From Tetradesmus obliquus (taxonomy: Eukaryota > Chlorophyta > Chlorophyceae > Sphaeropleales > Scenedesmaceae), in the NCBI GenBank assembly GCA_030272155.1, contig CP126195.1:930001-994000 (forward strand): 64,000 nt of DNA. The letters are read 5' to 3'. The translations under genes and the position numbers were made by a program. The notes beneath the pieces are model-generated. The model did not search any database. It worked only from the letters and a program-made list of their open reading frames with translations, and was not told the DNA's origin. Within the stretch, counting starts at the first letter, position 1. The number at the start of each line of letters is the position of its first letter. Shown piece after piece: positions 62,113 to 64,000 of the stretch.

Positions 62113-62600
62113 TCATGGCTGCTGTAGCATGATACCTACGCTGCCTTGCTGCTTTACTACCTTTACCAGCACCTTATCTCTGTACGCCGCCACCCCTCCC
62201 TCAGCCTGCCACTTGCTAACCCCTGCAGCCCCCTTCAGCACAGTCACCTCCCCAGCTGCCTGGCCAGCCTGCTGTGCCTCAGGCTGGGGCCTGACAGATG
62301 TGCCGCTGTCAGGACCAGCAGGGGAACCGGCCTCAGGGCCAAACGCCATCAGCTGCCTCTTTTCCTGCTTATGCCTGCTGCAGCAGGCTGCCCTGCTGCC
62401 TGACCACCTTTGCCAGCACCTTATCCTTGTACGCCGCCACACCTCCCTCAGCCTGCCACTTGCTGACCCCTGCTGCTCCCTTCAGCACAATGACTTCACC
62501 AGCTGCCAGGCCAGCCTGCTGCGCCTCAGGCTGGGGCCTGACAGATGTGCTGCTGTCAGGATCAGTGACACCAGCCCCAGCTCCAACAGCTGCTCGATAT
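62113..62600 (-). repeat. Two extra copies of the ABCF C-terminal coding segment
   Basis: The segment encoding [31 protein letters not shown] (true copy 62640-62770) recurs at about 62400-62505 and 62135-62245, with the preceding GGCCTGACAG..GCACATCTGTCAG..AGGCCCCAG part also repeated. The copies are over 90% alike by eye and could supply other C-termini. Confidence 0.88.
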
Positions 62601-62630
62601 GTGGTTGCATTGCGTCGCCTGCTCAGCTGC

Positions 62631-62984
62631 TCACACCTGCTGTAGCAGGCTGCCTTGCTGCTTTACTACCTTTGCCAGCACCTTATCCCTGTACGCCGCC
62701 ACCCCTCCCTCAGCCTGCCACTTACCAACCCCTGCAGCCCCCTTCAGCACGATCACTTCACCAGCTGTCTGGCCGGCCTGCTGCGCCTCAGGCTGGGGCC
62801 TGACAGATGTGCCGCTGTCAGGACCCGCAGGGGAACCGGCCTCAAGACTGCCAGCCTGACCAGCCACTACATCCTGCACAAAGCGCAGGTCATGGCTAGC
62901 TACTACAACTGCACCTTCGTAGCTCTGGATTGCACGTACCAATGCTTCTACAGTGTCAAGGTCAAGATGGTTGGTTGGCTCTGC

Positions 62985-63023
<39 letters not shown>

Positions 63024-64000
63024 CAGCAGCAGCAGTTTGGCGCTGCCATAAATGTGCACTGAACATCACAGCAGGGCGCACGCAGAGCACTTGAACGTCT
63101 ACAACTGCAGCTGTTGGGCGCAAAACTTCACACCTAGCTCACAGTAGATGCCTTTCAACAGCAAAAGGCTGCAACTTGTTGCCACGCTGGCACTCACCGT
63201 CCAGCAGCAGCAGGTGCGGCCGCGTTGCCAGCAGCAGCGCCAGCGCAGCGCGCGCCTTCTGCCCGCCTGATAGCATCCTCAGGGGGAGGGTGCTGGGCTT
63301 GCCGCCTAGGCCAAAGCTTCCCAGATAGTCACGAGCCTCCTGCTCTCTGCTGAACACGGGAAAAAGCGCTGCACAGCAAATCAAGGAGGCAGAAAAGGCG
63401 GCAGCAGCAGCAGCAGCAGGAACGAAAACGGCAGGTGTTCACTTGTAGGCCCTTGCAGGCAATAATTGCAGATGGAACAAGCCCAAATGGATGAGCATAT
63501 CACTGCAACACTCTCTGAAACAGAAGTCGGCGAGGATGTGAGCCCAGCAAACAGATGCCCAGGTTATCATGAGCAGCATGCTTCACGAGCATGATGCTCC
63601 CTGCTGAACACCGACAAGGGCACTGCACAGTGATGCTGCAGCAGCACGCAGCATGCTGCCGCACTGGAGAACCACTGTTATGTGCAGCAGCATGTGACGT
63701 CCTGACTGCACTGCTGGCCAAGCACAGCAGCTTGTACGCGACACCCAGGATACTTTGACCAAGCTTTGACCATGTTTTGACCAAAGTTTGACTCAATTGT
63801 GAGCCGCTGCAGGTCCGTCTCTTCCTTATGCAGCTCATCAATGCAGTCCTGCCCAAACAGGCCCTGCCACCCAGCACACGCCCGACACTCGCGATAGTTT
63901 GACCAAGCTTTGACCAAACGTTGACCAAAGTTTGACTCACCTGTGAGCCGCTGCAGCGCTGTCTCCTCCAGCTGCAGCTCCTCAATGCAGTGCTGCCCAA
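62631..64000 (-). CDS. ABCF (GCN20/ABCF2-type) ATPase, C-terminal part; 5' end beyond right edge
   Basis: Inferred exons are >64000-63941, 63344-63198 and 62980-62631, phases in agreement. The sequence reads [35 protein letters not shown], signature [18 protein letters not shown], Walker [21 protein letters not shown] and switch His in [15 protein letters not shown], then [20 protein letters not shown]. This is the second nucleotide-binding domain of a soluble twin-ABC protein that acts on ribosomes or translation control, with no membrane domain. An unusual insert rich in Gly, Pro, Gln and Ser separates the switch His from the terminal strand. Only the C-terminal third is in the window. Confidence 0.8.
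63540..63610 (-). repeat. Decayed copy of ABCF exon start
   Basis: GTGTTCAGCAGGGAGCATCATGCTCGTGAAGC..GATAACCTGGGCATCTG is related to GTGTTCAGCAGAGAGCAGGAGGCTCGTGACTATCTGGGAAG at the true exon (63344). It lies upstream in the same intron. Confidence 0.7.
63740..63890 (-). repeat. Copy of ABCF exon end with intron start
   Basis: GGGCAGGACTGCATTGATGA..CTGCAGCGGCTCACAATTGAGTCAAACTTTGGTCAAA repeats [13 protein letters not shown] and the following intron words (GTTTGGTCAAAGCTTGGTCAAA). The donor G is lost (ACAATTGAG for ACAGGTGAG). Confidence 0.88.

Overview
This window is nuclear DNA from a unicellular green alga. A chlorophyte of the Scenedesmus/Tetradesmus (Sphaeropleales) or Chlamydomonadales kind fits best. 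The evidence is GC-rich genes with many introns, GT-AG splice sites that usually end in TGCAG, long Ala/Gln/Ser runs, very frequent CAG/CTG triplet tracts, TGTAA poly(A) signals, and family content (XB3-like ankyrin-RING, DysF-lipase, SET, CDK10-like kinase, GT32, methionine gamma-lyase family, Stig1-like, ABCF). The species call is inference. Every exon border was read by eye from splice consensus, reading phase and family similarity.

Layout. 1-9242 (minus): two tandem XB3-like ankyrin-RING E3 ligase paralogues; the left one runs off the edge. 9279-16655 (minus): DysF domain plus class 3 (diacylglycerol-type) lipase, whose stop lies only 36 nt from the start of the XB3-like gene behind it. 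18882-26318 (minus): two pepsin-like aspartic protease modules in tandem that meet at an out-of-frame overlap. 27981-32876 (minus): SET-domain methyltransferase, divergent from 33294-38391 (plus): CDK10-like kinase. 40062-41392 (minus): BTB-like gene disturbed by a minisatellite and a LINE tail. 42461-43517 (plus): secreted Stig1-like Cys-rich protein. 44819-50661 (plus): PLP-dependent methionine gamma-lyase family protein, probably plastid-targeted. 51056-52699 (minus): type II GT32 glycosyltransferase. 54985-56011 (plus): multipass membrane protein split by a fresh LINE insertion. 56525-57516: 37-bp minisatellite. 58721-59163: SINE with a 12-bp target duplication. 61580-61733: hairpin MITE. 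62631-64000 (minus): ABCF ATPase, 5' end off the edge.

The most striking signal is shared by most of the genes. Exon ends, always including a splice junction, are present in two to five tandem copies, and the extra copies decay inside introns. They are usually truncated, out of frame or carry a stop. In the CDK gene and the methionine gamma-lyase gene almost every exon has such a ghost copy. CTG tracts very often sit directly at intron 3' ends. This looks like an ongoing process of intron growth and possibly of decoy splicing.

The genes do not form one pathway. This is an ordinary eukaryotic gene neighbourhood. The functional links I can defend are the two duplicated families (XB3-like, aspartic protease) and the possible co-transcription of lipase and E3 ligase.
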